From Hyphomicrobiales bacterium (GTDB taxonomy: Bacteria > Pseudomonadota > Alphaproteobacteria > Rhizobiales > Rhizobiaceae), in NCBI GenBank assembly GCA_900472485.1, contig UCII01000021.1:186001-250000 (forward strand): a DNA stretch of 64,000 nucleotides. The letters run 5' to 3'. A program made the translations under genes and the position numbers. Shown piece after piece: positions 34,574 through 43,807 of this stretch. Position 1 is the first letter of the stretch. The number at the start of each line of letters is the position of its first letter. A model generated the notes under the pieces. It worked only from the letters and a program-made list of their open reading frames with translations, had not been told where the DNA came from and did no database searches.

Positions 34574-35488
34574 ATGGATACGCTAACGAGCTTGCGGGTC
34601 TTTTGCGCAGTGGCGGAGTTCAAGAGCTTCACAGCGGCGGCGGATCGGCTTGGCCTCTCGCCGGCAATGGCGAGCAAACATGTGATGCACCTTGAGAACC
34701 GGCTGGGAACCCGGCTGCTGAATCGAACCAGCCGGCATGTCAGCATGACGGAAAGCGGCATGCTCTATTTCAATCAGGCCCGGCAGATGCTCGATGGACT
34801 GGACGAGGTGGAAGCGGCCGTCAGCAACGTCACGGTCATGCCGCGCGGAACTTTGCGGCTCAGCGCACCGGTATGGGCAGCGAACACGCTCGTCGCCCGG
34901 ATGATCGCCGAATACCACCAGCGCTATCCCGACGTGCGCTTCGACATGGATCTCAGCGGCCGGATCGTCAATCTCGTTGATGAGGGCTTCGACCTCGCCC
35001 TGCGGGCGACCTCCCCCGAGCGGCTCGATCCCAATCTCATCGCCCGACCGTTGACGCGCGTTGCTTTTCACCTTGTCGGATCTCCGGCCTATCTGTCCCG
35101 CACAGGCCGTCCGAGCGAGCTCGCTGATCTCAATGGTCACGCACTGCTGGCCTATAGCGGCATGAACGCGAATGGCAGCATAGCCGTCGCCGGGCAGGAT
35201 GGGACTCAGACCGTGAACTTCCGTCCCGTCATGCAAAGCGAAAACGAGATCATGCTGCATCTGGCAGCGCTTGAGGGCATGGGGCTGGTTTTCCTGCCGA
35301 TGTGGATGACGCAAAACGATGTCTCCGATGGCCGATTGGAGATGGTGCTGCCGAAAGCTGTGACATTCGACGCCACGCTGCATGCGGTCTACCCCAGCAG
35401 GAAGTACCTTTCCGCAAAGGTTCGAACCTTCATCGACTTCCTCGCCTCGCGGCCAAACCTGTGCTTGGGGACGACCGAAGACCGCTGA
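34574..35488 (+). CDS. LysR-family regulator (DODA/DoxX operon)
   Basis: A 304-residue LysR-type regulator. The helix-turn-helix is LRVFCAVAEFKSFTAAADRLGLSPAMASKHV, and the sequence NLVDEGFDLALRATSPERLDPNLIARPL is typical of the CrgA-like subgroup that responds to aromatic or redox signals. It is transcribed away from the dioxygenase-DoxX operon, and the palindrome in the shared region is a probable binding site. It is the likely local regulator of that operon. Confidence 0.9.
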   Translation: MDTLTSLRVFCAVAEFKSFTAAADRLGLSPAMASKHVMHLENRLGTRLLNRTSRHVSMTESGMLYFNQARQMLDGLDEVEAAVSNVTVMPRGTLRLSAPVWAANTLVARMIAEYHQRYPDVRFDMDLSGRIVNLVDEGFDLALRATSPERLDPNLIARPLTRVAFHLVGSPAYLSRTGRPSELADLNGHALLAYSGMNANGSIAVAGQDGTQTVNFRPVMQSENEIMLHLAALEGMGLVFLPMWMTQNDVSDGRLEMVLPKAVTFDATLHAVYPSRKYLSAKVRTFIDFLASRPNLCLGTTEDR

Positions 35489-35683
35489 TCGCATAGGTTC
35501 ATTTCAGTTGGATGTTTCCTGCGAACCGTCTGCCTTGCATCTTCTGACACTCCCCAGTGCTTTTTCGCCACCGCAACAAACCAGCTATCCGGCTGGAGCG
35601 AAAATTCGGCTGTGCCCATGCCGAGACAGAGGAGCCGGACGCGGCCAGGCCCGTCGTTCCGCCTTTTTTGTCCGGATTACGCG

Positions 35684-36706
35684 TCAAATGCTGCCGCGCA
35701 TTTCCACGCGGGGTTCGATCAGCAAATGTCTGGCGTCATGCCGGCCATCGATCCTGCTGAGCAACACCTCCGCAGCCGTCCGCCCGAGCTGCATCTGATT
35801 TTGATCGACGCTCGTCAGGCCGACAAGCGGTATGGCGGCCATCGGAGAGTTGTCGTAGCCGATGATCGCAAGATCTTCAGGCACGCGAATTGCGCTTGTC
35901 CGCGCCGCATTGAGCAAAGGGACAGCATCGAGATCGGACCATACAAAAACTGCGCGCGGCCGGTCCTTTGAATCGAGGAAATTCCGGATCGCCCGCTCGC
36001 GATCGACAGCGACCGGCGGCAGCCGGATGATGCGTCCCTTGAGCCCGGCATGCTTCATGGCATCGAGGTAGCCCTCTTCGCGCTGTACGGCAACGATGGT
36101 CGCCGGCGAATCCAGGAGGTCATAGCTCAGCATGGCGATATCCCGATAGCCTGCATGCAGGGCGGCCTCGACAGCCAGATATCCGCCTCGCCGATCGTCC
36201 GAATTGACGGTGTCATAGGTTTCGGCATGCGGCTCGTGATGCGCGATGACCACGATCGGAATCTGCCGCGCATAGCGCTCCAAAACCTTGCCGGATATGC
36301 GCGGGGCGATGATCACGACCCCATCCATCCGGTTGTCGATCATCGATTCGATCATTGACGCTTCGATCGAGCTCGCGGAACGCCCAATGCCTATCAATGC
36401 CTTGAAGCCATTTTCCGACAGGGCGGCATTGGCCTCTTCGATAACGCCCGGAAGGAACGGGTTCGATAGCTCGATCACCAAAACACCAACGGTCTGCGTC
36501 CGCCCACGCATCGCTCGCGCGGCAACCGATGGACGATAGCGAAGCTTTTCGATCGAGGCTTCGACCCTGCCTCTCAGGCTGTCGCTGACGCCGTAAGCAT
36601 TGCGCAAGACTTTCGATACCGCTGCAACAGACACACCTGCATCTTCTGCCACATGCCGGATGGTCACCCTCTCCTGCGCCGCGTTAACGATCTGATTTTT
36701 CGTCAT
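35684..36706 (-). CDS. LacI-family regulator of rhamnosidase-ABC operon
   Basis: A 340-residue LacI-type repressor. The helix-turn-helix is VTIRHVAEDAGVSVAAVSKVLRNAYGVSD, followed by the hinge region YRPSVAARAMRGRTQTVGV and the sugar-binding domain. The start MTKNQIVNA was chosen since a longer frame runs through the intergenic operator region and is unlike the family. It is divergent from the alpha-L-rhamnosidase gene, and the 136 bases between them hold two contiguous 14-base repeats likely to be its operator. The inducer is probably rhamnose or a rhamnosyl oligosaccharide. Confidence 0.92.
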   Translation of the reverse strand: MTKNQIVNAAQERVTIRHVAEDAGVSVAAVSKVLRNAYGVSDSLRGRVEASIEKLRYRPSVAARAMRGRTQTVGVLVIELSNPFLPGVIEEANAALSENGFKALIGIGRSASSIEASMIESMIDNRMDGVVIIAPRISGKVLERYARQIPIVVIAHHEPHAETYDTVNSDDRRGGYLAVEAALHAGYRDIAMLSYDLLDSPATIVAVQREEGYLDAMKHAGLKGRIIRLPPVAVDRERAIRNFLDSKDRPRAVFVWSDLDAVPLLNAARTSAIRVPEDLAIIGYDNSPMAAIPLVGLTSVDQNQMQLGRTAAEVLLSRIDGRHDARHLLIEPRVEMRGSI

Positions 36707-36773
36707 AAACTGTTTCAATCCCCGATCCGGGCAAATTATAGGCACAAAAGTCTTGCGCCGCAATCGATTGTGT

Positions 36774-36801
36774 AGAATGATATACATAGAACGATACACA
36801 A
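36774..36801. promoter_or_regulatory. Two contiguous 14-bp imperfect direct repeats, candidate operator
   Basis: agaatgatatacat is followed directly by agaacgatacacaa, matching at 11 of 14 positions. The flanks gattgtgta and tacacaaatc also form a near-perfect inverted repeat over the same region. The block sits in the promoter region between the LacI gene and the rhamnosidase gene. Confidence 0.5.
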
Positions 36802-36842
36802 ATCGTATCCCGCCGGAGGACAGGCGGCTGAGGAGACATGCA

Positions 36843-39176
36843 ATGACAATTCGCTCAGACCACGGCGCCGCCGTGGCCAAGACCCGTGTCGATTCCGCAC
36901 TCCAATTTGCTGCATCGATGATCGCGCCGGCGTGCGATGCCGGCCAGGGAACCGCAGGGACATTCGTCTCCCGGCAATTCACGCTGGAAAAGCTGCCAAC
37001 CGAAGCGACGCTGACTATTTCTGCGCTGGGACTCTATCGCGCTTTCGTCAACGGCAGGCGCGTGGGCGACGATCTGCTCACGCCGGGCTGGACCTGCTAC
37101 GATGACCGGATTGCTTACCAGACCTACGACGTTACCGAGCATCTGCGCACAGGCGAAAACCGCATCGAAATATGGCTCGGGGATGGATGGTACCGCAGCC
37201 AGCTGATGTGGGCACTTAATCCGGTCTTCAATTGCTGGGGCGAACGGGCGGCAGCAATTGCGGAGCTGAATGCCGACGGCGAACTGCTCTTGAAGACGGA
37301 CGACAGCTGGAAGAGCGGTTTCACACCGGTCACCCGCAACGGCATCTACTATGGAGAGGATTACGACGCCCGCATCACGCCGCAGGACAGCCATGGCGTC
37401 GACGTTCTCGCCTTCGACGAGGGATTGCTCGTTCCGCACGAGACGGGCGCCGTCAAGGAACTCCCCGAGCATACACCGATCGACAGCTGGATCGAGGACG
37501 GCGGCAGCAACGTCTACGATTTCGGCCAGAATGCCGGCGCCTATATCCGCATCCGCGTGAAAGGTGAGAAAGGTGCCAAGCTCCGCATCGAACATTCCGA
37601 AGTGCTCGGCCCAGGGCGATTTTTCGACAATCGCAACTATCGCAGCGCGCGTGCCGAGCTGATCTATACGCTCGCCGGCGAAGGAGAAGAGGTCTATGCG
37701 CCGCTCTTCACCTTTATGGGCTTCCGCTATGCGCGCGTCCACATCACCGGCCAGGCGGAACTGGTCGGCATCGCCATGGTCCCGATATCATCCGTTCCCG
37801 TGGCGGCCGGCGGTTTCAACTGCGGCGTCGCGGCGGTCAACCGCCTTGTCGAAAACACCATCTGGTCGCAGCGCTCCAACTTCATCGAAGTGCCGACAGA
37901 CTGCCCCCAGCGCGATGAACGATTGGGCTGGACCGGCGATGCGCAGGTTTTCGCCGGGACGGCGTGCTGGCTGGCAGACAGCCAATCCTTCCTGCGGAAA
38001 TTCCTCCGCGATGTCATGCATGATCAACGTGCCAATGGGGCAATCCCGCATTTCTCGCCGGACCCGACACGGCTTCACCCGATCGATAGCCGTGGCGACT
38101 GGGCGGGATCGACCGGCTGGGGAGACGCCATCGTCATCATCCCCTGGCAGCTTTATCTCCACTATGGCGATATCGCCGTGCTTAGGGAATGCTTCCCGGC
38201 CATGCTGCGCTGGCTCGACTATTTGTGGGGCATTTCCAACGGACCGATCATTCGCCCCCCGGCAGTCTGGGGAGCAAATGGCTACACCTTCGGCGACTGG
38301 CTGCAGCCCGTTGGCGACAATCGTAAGCCGCGGCCTACGGTCGCCGATGATTGCGCAGCGACCCTCTATCATTTCATTTCTACCCAGTTGACGGCAAAGA
38401 TCGCCCGCATTCTCGGCGAAGATCAGGAGGCTGAACGTCTGGAGATCCGGAAGGAGGAGATCCGGAGCGCCTTCAAGACAGAGTTTTTTACACCGTCCGG
38501 CCGCATCGCACATAACGATCAGACGTCCTGGGCGCTGGCCTTTCAATATGGGCTTGTTCCACCGGAGTATGAAAAGGCCGCCCGCGCCTATTTTCGACGC
38601 GTGGCCGAAGAAACCGACGGCGTCATCGGCACTGGCTTCATAGGAACCCCTGCACTGCTTCCGGCTCTCACGCGGCTCGGCATGCATGACCTTGCCGAAA
38701 AGATGTTCCTCAATCGCAAGGTGCCGGGCTGGCTATACCAGGTTGATCAAGGTGCGACATCGATATGGGAGCGATGGGACGCGCTTGCCGAGGACGGCAC
38801 GATCTACGATCCGGACATGAACAGCTACAATCACTATGCCTATGGAGCCGTATGCCAATGGCTCTTTGAGGATGTGGCTGGAATCAAGCCGCTGGAGGAC
38901 GCGCCGGGCTTCGAAGAAATCTCATTCGACCCTGCCATCCTGCCGGCACTATCGCCGGTCTCGGCCTGGCATGACACACGGTTCGGCCGCATAGAGACCG
39001 CATGGGCGGTGAAGGGAGAAACCGTCACATGCCGTCTGTTGCTGCCGGAAGGTATAACGGCCCGCCTGGCAGCCGGAGAAAATCGAAAATCGTTAAAGGT
39101 GGATGGCGCCGAGATCGAACCAGGCAGGCAACTCAAACTGAGCAAGGGTGAACATACGATCAGCTTTGCCATCTGA
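36843..39176 (+). CDS. Alpha-L-rhamnosidase (GH78)
   Basis: A 777-residue glycoside hydrolase of family 78 that removes terminal alpha-L-rhamnose from glycosides or pectin side chains. The N-terminal beta-domains carry ALGLYRAFVNGRRVGDDLLTPGWTCY. The (alpha/alpha)6 catalytic barrel has the family hallmark VPTDCPQRDERLGWTGDAQ near residue 350, which holds the acidic catalytic region, and TSIWERWDAL near residue 640. There is no signal peptide, so the enzyme is cytoplasmic and acts on imported oligosaccharides. The start follows GAGGAG by 7 bases. The ABC transporter genes directly behind it supply the substrate. Confidence 0.93.
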   Translation: MTIRSDHGAAVAKTRVDSALQFAASMIAPACDAGQGTAGTFVSRQFTLEKLPTEATLTISALGLYRAFVNGRRVGDDLLTPGWTCYDDRIAYQTYDVTEHLRTGENRIEIWLGDGWYRSQLMWALNPVFNCWGERAAAIAELNADGELLLKTDDSWKSGFTPVTRNGIYYGEDYDARITPQDSHGVDVLAFDEGLLVPHETGAVKELPEHTPIDSWIEDGGSNVYDFGQNAGAYIRIRVKGEKGAKLRIEHSEVLGPGRFFDNRNYRSARAELIYTLAGEGEEVYAPLFTFMGFRYARVHITGQAELVGIAMVPISSVPVAAGGFNCGVAAVNRLVENTIWSQRSNFIEVPTDCPQRDERLGWTGDAQVFAGTACWLADSQSFLRKFLRDVMHDQRANGAIPHFSPDPTRLHPIDSRGDWAGSTGWGDAIVIIPWQLYLHYGDIAVLRECFPAMLRWLDYLWGISNGPIIRPPAVWGANGYTFGDWLQPVGDNRKPRPTVADDCAATLYHFISTQLTAKIARILGEDQEAERLEIRKEEIRSAFKTEFFTPSGRIAHNDQTSWALAFQYGLVPPEYEKAARAYFRRVAEETDGVIGTGFIGTPALLPALTRLGMHDLAEKMFLNRKVPGWLYQVDQGATSIWERWDALAEDGTIYDPDMNSYNHYAYGAVCQWLFEDVAGIKPLEDAPGFEEISFDPAILPALSPVSAWHDTRFGRIETAWAVKGETVTCRLLLPEGITARLAAGENRKSLKVDGAEIEPGRQLKLSKGEHTISFAI

Positions 39177-39242
39177 TACAGCTTGCGGCATCTCATCCCG
39201 CAAGCAGGCAGCTCAATTCATTCCGGTCTTCAGGAGGAGGAA

Positions 39243-40520
39243 ATGACTATGAGAATGATGAAGTGCGTCCTCGCGGCAATTTCAATATCGCTGACGGCGG
39301 GCGTCGCACATGCCGACGTGACGCTCAGCGTCCTGATTGACACCAATCCCGAATCCATCGCGTCATTCGATGCCGTCTCCAAGGCCTATATGGAAAAGCA
39401 TCCGGACGTGAGCTTCGATGTCGAACAGCGTGCCGGCGGATCGGAAGGCGACAACATCATCAAGACACGCCTTGCAACCGGCGAAATGGCCGATATTTTT
39501 CAATACAACGCCGGCTCGCTGTTCCAGGCCTTGAAGCCGGAGCGAACCATGGCTGACCTCAGCGACCTCGCCTCCGAAGCCGGAATTCTCGATAGTTTCA
39601 AGAGGGTCGTCACGGGCCCGGATGGCCACGTTCGCGGCATCCCGTTCGGCCCGGCCATGGGAGGCGGAATCTTCTACAATCGCAAGATCTATGCCGAGCT
39701 CGGCCTTACTCCGCCCAAGACCTGGGCGGATTTCATGGCCAACAACCAGAAGATCAAGGCGGCCGGCAAGGTGGCGATCGCGCAAACCTACGGCACGACC
39801 TGGACGTCGCAGCTTTTCGTGCTCGCCGATTTCCACAATGTTCAGGCGGAGATCCCGGATTTTGCCGCCAACTACACCGCCAACAAGCAGAAATACGCCG
39901 ATACGCCCGCTGCCTTGCGGGGGTTCGAACATCTGGAAGAGGTCGCAAAAGGCGGATTTTTCAACGCCGATTTCGGCGCGGCAACCTTCGACGACGGCAT
40001 GCGCATGGTCGCCACGGGCGAGGCCGCGCACTATCCAAACCTCACTTTCGGCATTGGAAACATACAGCAGAATTTTCCAGACAATCTGAAAGACCTCGGC
40101 TTCTTTGCACTCCCCGGAACAGATGCCGCCAAGAACGGCCTCACCGTCTGGATGCCCGCAGCACTCTATGTTTCCTCGAAATCGGAACATGTCGAAGAGG
40201 CCAAGAAGTTCGTCGACTGGGTCGGCTCCAAGGAAGCCTGCGACCTGATGGCTAAAGTAGTTTCCTCTGGGCCCTATCTCGTCAGAGGATGCGAGCTGCC
40301 GAAGGATATTCCGCCCGTCGTTTCCGACATGTTGCCCTACTTCGAAACGGAGGGGCATGCGACCCCGGCATTGGAGTTTCTATCACCGGTCAAAGGGCCA
40401 GCCCTGGAGCAGATCACCGTCGAAGTCGGGACCGGAATTCGCTCCGCGAAGGACGCCGCCGCGCTCTATGATCAGGATGTCGAAAAGCAGGCCAAACAAC
40501 TTGGGCTGCCCAACTGGTAA
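39243..40520 (+). CDS. CUT1 oligosaccharide ABC transporter binding protein
   Basis: A 425-residue periplasmic binding protein of family 1 (MalE/UgpB-like). The signal peptide MKCVLAAISISLTAGVAHA is cleaved before DVTLSVLIDTNPES. The start is preceded by a very strong AGGAGGAGG site; several methionines stand close together (MTMRMMK), and the first was chosen by spacing. The protein has the usual two-lobe pattern, for example GGGIFYNRKIYAELGLTPPKTW. It probably binds a rhamnose-containing oligosaccharide, judging by the co-transcribed rhamnosidase. A stable hairpin follows in the gap before the permease gene. Confidence 0.9.
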   Translation: MTMRMMKCVLAAISISLTAGVAHADVTLSVLIDTNPESIASFDAVSKAYMEKHPDVSFDVEQRAGGSEGDNIIKTRLATGEMADIFQYNAGSLFQALKPERTMADLSDLASEAGILDSFKRVVTGPDGHVRGIPFGPAMGGGIFYNRKIYAELGLTPPKTWADFMANNQKIKAAGKVAIAQTYGTTWTSQLFVLADFHNVQAEIPDFAANYTANKQKYADTPAALRGFEHLEEVAKGGFFNADFGAATFDDGMRMVATGEAAHYPNLTFGIGNIQQNFPDNLKDLGFFALPGTDAAKNGLTVWMPAALYVSSKSEHVEEAKKFVDWVGSKEACDLMAKVVSSGPYLVRGCELPKDIPPVVSDMLPYFETEGHATPALEFLSPVKGPALEQITVEVGTGIRSAKDAAALYDQDVEKQAKQLGLPNW

Positions 40521-40531
40521 CCTCCCAGCCG

Positions 40532-40563
40532 ATCCCCTGCCCGGCATTAGTCCGGGTAGGGGT
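40532..40563 (+). promoter_or_regulatory. Intercistronic hairpin after rhamnoside binding-protein gene
   Basis: cccctgcccgg (40534-40544) pairs with ccgggtagggg (40552-40562) over 11 positions with one G-U pair and a 7-base loop. It lies 13 bases after the binding-protein stop and before the permease genes. Confidence 0.7.
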
Positions 40564-40576
40564 CCAAGGTAGCTCC

Positions 40577-41440
40577 ATGGCCACACGTAAATCACCCTAT
40601 CCCTATTGGTTCGTCCTGCCGGCAGCCGTGATATTCACAGTTCTTTTTCTGCTGCCGACTGCCGCCTCTTTTTGGTTCAGCCTGACACGCTGGGATCTCT
40701 TTACCACCCAGTTCATCGGCCTGGACAATTATCGCCAGTTCTTCCAGGAACCATTTCTGATCCAGGGCCTGATCAATACGATCATCTATGCGGTGACGAC
40801 CTCCGCTACAAAGACGATCCTGGGTCTGCTGCTGGCGGTTCTTTTGACTTCGGGCATATGGGCGCAGGGTCTGCTGCGCACCGTGATCTTCTTTCCGGTT
40901 CTCGTATCGACGATCGGCGTCGGCATCACGTTTTCCGTATTGATGCATCCGACCCGCGGCCTGATCAACGTCACGCTCGCTGCCATGGGCATTCACGGAC
41001 CAGGCTGGCTGACGGATCCCGCACTGGCGCTCTATTCGATTGTCTTCGTCGATCTCTGGAAGGGCATTGGTCTCGCAACCGTCATCTATATCGCCGGTCT
41101 CGCCTCGATCAGCCCCGACTATTATGAAGCCGCCAGGATCGACGGTGCGACACGCCGCCAGATGTTTTTCCGTGTCACCGTTCCACTGGTGAAACCGGCA
41201 ACAATTACCGTCGTGACCTTATCGTTGATCGGTGGGCTGCGCAGCTTCGACCTCATCTGGGCAATGACGCGCGGCGGGCCTGGTTTCTCGTCGGATGTGC
41301 TGGCAAGCGTTATCTACAAACAGTACCAGGCCGGATTTTATGGCCTGTCGACAGCCGGCAATGTCATCCTGTTCGTCCTCATCGGTGCGATCATTCTACC
41401 GATAACAGCCTGGTTTAACCGCAAGGAGGTGGATCTTTGA
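40577..41440 (+). CDS. CUT1 sugar ABC transporter permease (MalF-type)
   Basis: A 287-residue inner-membrane permease with six predicted helices. The EAA loop that contacts the ATPase is visible as YYEAARIDGATRRQMFFRVTVPLV near residue 190. It is the first of two permeases in the operon, and its stop overlaps the start of the second (TTGA). The N-terminus (SPYPYWFVLPAAVIFTVLFLLPT) is typical of MalF/UgpA-type subunits. Confidence 0.92.
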   Translation: MATRKSPYPYWFVLPAAVIFTVLFLLPTAASFWFSLTRWDLFTTQFIGLDNYRQFFQEPFLIQGLINTIIYAVTTSATKTILGLLLAVLLTSGIWAQGLLRTVIFFPVLVSTIGVGITFSVLMHPTRGLINVTLAAMGIHGPGWLTDPALALYSIVFVDLWKGIGLATVIYIAGLASISPDYYEAARIDGATRRQMFFRVTVPLVKPATITVVTLSLIGGLRSFDLIWAMTRGGPGFSSDVLASVIYKQYQAGFYGLSTAGNVILFVLIGAIILPITAWFNRKEVDL

Positions 41441-42261
41441 CCCGCCGTCAGCTTTATATCGGCATAGCGTCCCTGGTTGCCTGTGGCTTGATATTCGTCT
41501 TGCCCTTCCTGTTCATCATCATAACCGCTGCCAAGACAAAGCAGGATGCCGCGTCATTGACTTTTACCCTGCCTCAGGAATGGCGCCTGCTGCAGAATTT
41601 CATCGAGGTTATTCAAACCCGCAATTATATGCTTCTTCTGGCATATTTCAATTCGACCATCATCACTGTCGCCGCCGTTTCACTGCTTGTTCTGCTTGGT
41701 GCCATGGTCGGCTATATCTTGCAGCGTCGTCCATCCGGCTGGAATAGAATCATATACGGCTGTGTTCTCGCCGGTCTCATGATTCCCCCTGCCGTTGTAC
41801 CGACCATCTGGGTTTTACAGTCGATCGGCCTGTTCAAGTCCATCTCGGGAATGATACTTATTCAGGTTGCCTATGGCCTTGGTTTTACCGTCCTCATGTT
41901 CCGTAGCTTCATCGCAACAATCCCGCGAGATCTCGATGAAGCGGCAATCATCGATGGAGCCAAGCCACTGCAGATCTTCTTTCGTGTCGTTCTGCCATTG
42001 CTGAAGCCGGTGACCGTGACCATCATCGTCGTGCAGTCGATCGCCATCTTCAACGACTTCACGAACCCTCTTTATTACCTGCCCGGCAGAGAAAACGTAA
42101 CGGTGCAGCTGACTCTCTATAATTTTCAGGGGCAGTTTCAGACGCAATACAATCTTCTGTTCATGAATATTCTATTGGTGACGATCCCGCCGCTCATCGT
42201 CTTCGTGTTCTTCAACAGGCAGATCGTGGCAGGCATGACGGCCGGCGCAGTGAAAGGGTGA
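41437..42261 (+). CDS. CUT1 sugar ABC transporter permease (MalG-type)
   Basis: A 274-residue inner-membrane permease. The EAA loop is DLDEAAIIDGAKPLQIFFRVVLPLLKP near residues 166-192. The start is TTG, placed within a four-base TTGA overlap with the first permease gene, which points to translational coupling. The ATPase gene starts three bases after the stop. It forms the transport channel together with the MalF-type subunit. Confidence 0.92.
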   Translation: MTRRQLYIGIASLVACGLIFVLPFLFIIITAAKTKQDAASLTFTLPQEWRLLQNFIEVIQTRNYMLLLAYFNSTIITVAAVSLLVLLGAMVGYILQRRPSGWNRIIYGCVLAGLMIPPAVVPTIWVLQSIGLFKSISGMILIQVAYGLGFTVLMFRSFIATIPRDLDEAAIIDGAKPLQIFFRVVLPLLKPVTVTIIVVQSIAIFNDFTNPLYYLPGRENVTVQLTLYNFQGQFQTQYNLLFMNILLVTIPPLIVFVFFNRQIVAGMTAGAVKG

Positions 42262-42264
42262 GCC

Positions 42265-43245
42265 ATGACAAGTGTCGTTCTTCAAAATATCCGCAAGGAT
42301 TTCGGCAGTTTGACCGTGATGAATGGTGTCGATCTGACCGTCGAAGCTGGGGAATTCTGTGTCTTCGTCGGCCCCTCCGGCTGCGGAAAATCCACCCTTC
42401 TGCGCATGATCGCGGGATTGGAAACCTCGACCTCGGGCAGGATCTCCATCGACGGCAAGGACGTGACGGACGCCGAGCCTTCGGAGCGCGGCATCGCGAT
42501 GGTGTTTCAGTCCTACGCGCTCTATCCGCATCTGACGGTCAGCGAAAACATCGGCTTCGGTCTTTCGCTCGCCAAGCGCCCCAAGGCTGAGATTCAGGAA
42601 AAGGTTCGGCAGACGGCCGATATTCTCCAGCTCTCGCATCTGCTGGACCGAAAGCCGAAGGCGCTCTCCGGCGGCCAACGGCAACGCGTCGCGATCGGCC
42701 GGGCAATCATTCGCAATCCAAAGGTCTTCCTGTTTGACGAACCCCTCTCCAATCTCGACGCATCCTTGCGGTCGCAGATGCGGATAGAACTGACCGAACT
42801 CCATGCCAAGCTCGGCGCAACGATGATCTATGTCACCCATGACCAGGTCGAGGCCATGACCATGGCAGACAAGATCGTCGTGCTCAACGGTGGCCGGATC
42901 GAACAGATCGGAAGGCCGATGGACCTTTATCATAACCCGGCCACACCTTTCGTCGCGGGCTTCATCGGATCGCCGAAGATGAACCTGTTTGACGGCGAAG
43001 TCGCTGCCAGAGAGGGCTGCGGGACTTACGGAATCCGGCCGGAACATATCGCACTTTCCGCAACGGAAGGAAAATGGCAAGGGCGCGTGCGCCACATCGA
43101 GCGGCTCGGCGCCGACACAGTCGTTCATCTTGATGTTCCCGAATTGGTATCGCTTGTCGCACGCACCGACGGCGATCGGCCGATCCAGATTGGCGAGGCT
43201 TTGTTCGCCACGCCTTTGACCGGCAAGGAACACAGATTTTCATAG
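42265..43245 (+). CDS. CUT1 sugar ABC transporter ATPase (UgpC/MsmX type)
   Basis: A 326-residue ATPase of the MalK/UgpC/MsmX group. Walker A is GPSGCGKST (about residue 37), the signature is LSGGQRQRVAIGRAI (about residue 134), and Walker B is VFLFDEPLSNLD. The C-terminal beta-domain is shorter than in MalK, about 95 residues, ending in GKEHRFS. It completes an operon of rhamnosidase, binding protein, two permeases and ATPase. In this family one ATPase can serve several CUT1 systems, which could matter for the hexitol locus that lacks its own ATPase. Confidence 0.93.
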   Translation: MTSVVLQNIRKDFGSLTVMNGVDLTVEAGEFCVFVGPSGCGKSTLLRMIAGLETSTSGRISIDGKDVTDAEPSERGIAMVFQSYALYPHLTVSENIGFGLSLAKRPKAEIQEKVRQTADILQLSHLLDRKPKALSGGQRQRVAIGRAIIRNPKVFLFDEPLSNLDASLRSQMRIELTELHAKLGATMIYVTHDQVEAMTMADKIVVLNGGRIEQIGRPMDLYHNPATPFVAGFIGSPKMNLFDGEVAAREGCGTYGIRPEHIALSATEGKWQGRVRHIERLGADTVVHLDVPELVSLVARTDGDRPIQIGEALFATPLTGKEHRFS

Positions 43246-43807
43246 CAGCGAGCCACATTGATCTTGATCCAAGGGAGGCGGGCCGCAGGGCTTCGCATGC
43301 ATGCGGGCTGGGATATGGAAAATCCGCCCTACGGGCGTTCTTGTACATCACATCGTACCAAGGCGGCCTTGGGTCGAAGATCGTAACGCATGCGCTTATG
43401 CAAGGCGGCGATTGCAGTTTATACGCTTCTTTGCGCAATGACCGCAATCAAAGACTGCATTTCTATGCAAGCCTGCCATTCTGCGCAGTATGTTCTGCGC
43501 AGTATGTTGCACACAGATACGCGTCCTTACTGTCAGGTATCTACTTTTGATTTGTAGGCATTCTTGAATCATGCAATTTGCAGTTCCAGACCAAGCCGTT
43601 GAATTATTTAATAAAAATCGCGCAGTTCTGGTTATCGTTAATTATTTTCTCAGACATATCTGACTTCATTGGCATTGCAGCGCCAAATGCGACGAGCAGA
43701 ATGCTCCTCACCTGCGATGTTTCCGACCCCCAGAGCAGACAATCGCCGGCGTATATCCATTTTCATCGTGTGGCAGCTGCCAGCTCGCTAAAAACCAATG
43801 AGCCACC
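43246..43807. other. 562-base non-coding stretch between ABC operon and chemoreceptor
   Basis: No convincing gene was found on either strand. The left part has a short hairpin (cgccc-tac-gggcg at 43325-43337) followed by a weak T-rich stretch, a possible terminator for the ABC operon. In the middle, the 14-base unit ttctgcgcagtatg is repeated twice in tandem (43479-43506), with the palindromic core ctgcgcag in each copy. The right part is AT-rich and presumably holds the chemoreceptor promoter; no clear sigma-54 or sigma-28 box was seen. Confidence 0.6.
43479..43506. repeat. Tandem duplicate of a 14-base unit with palindromic core
   Basis: Two exact copies of ttctgcgcagtatg lie head to tail upstream of the chemoreceptor gene. 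Each has the perfect palindrome ctgcgcag. They could be paired operator sites or a simple local duplication. Confidence 0.6.
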
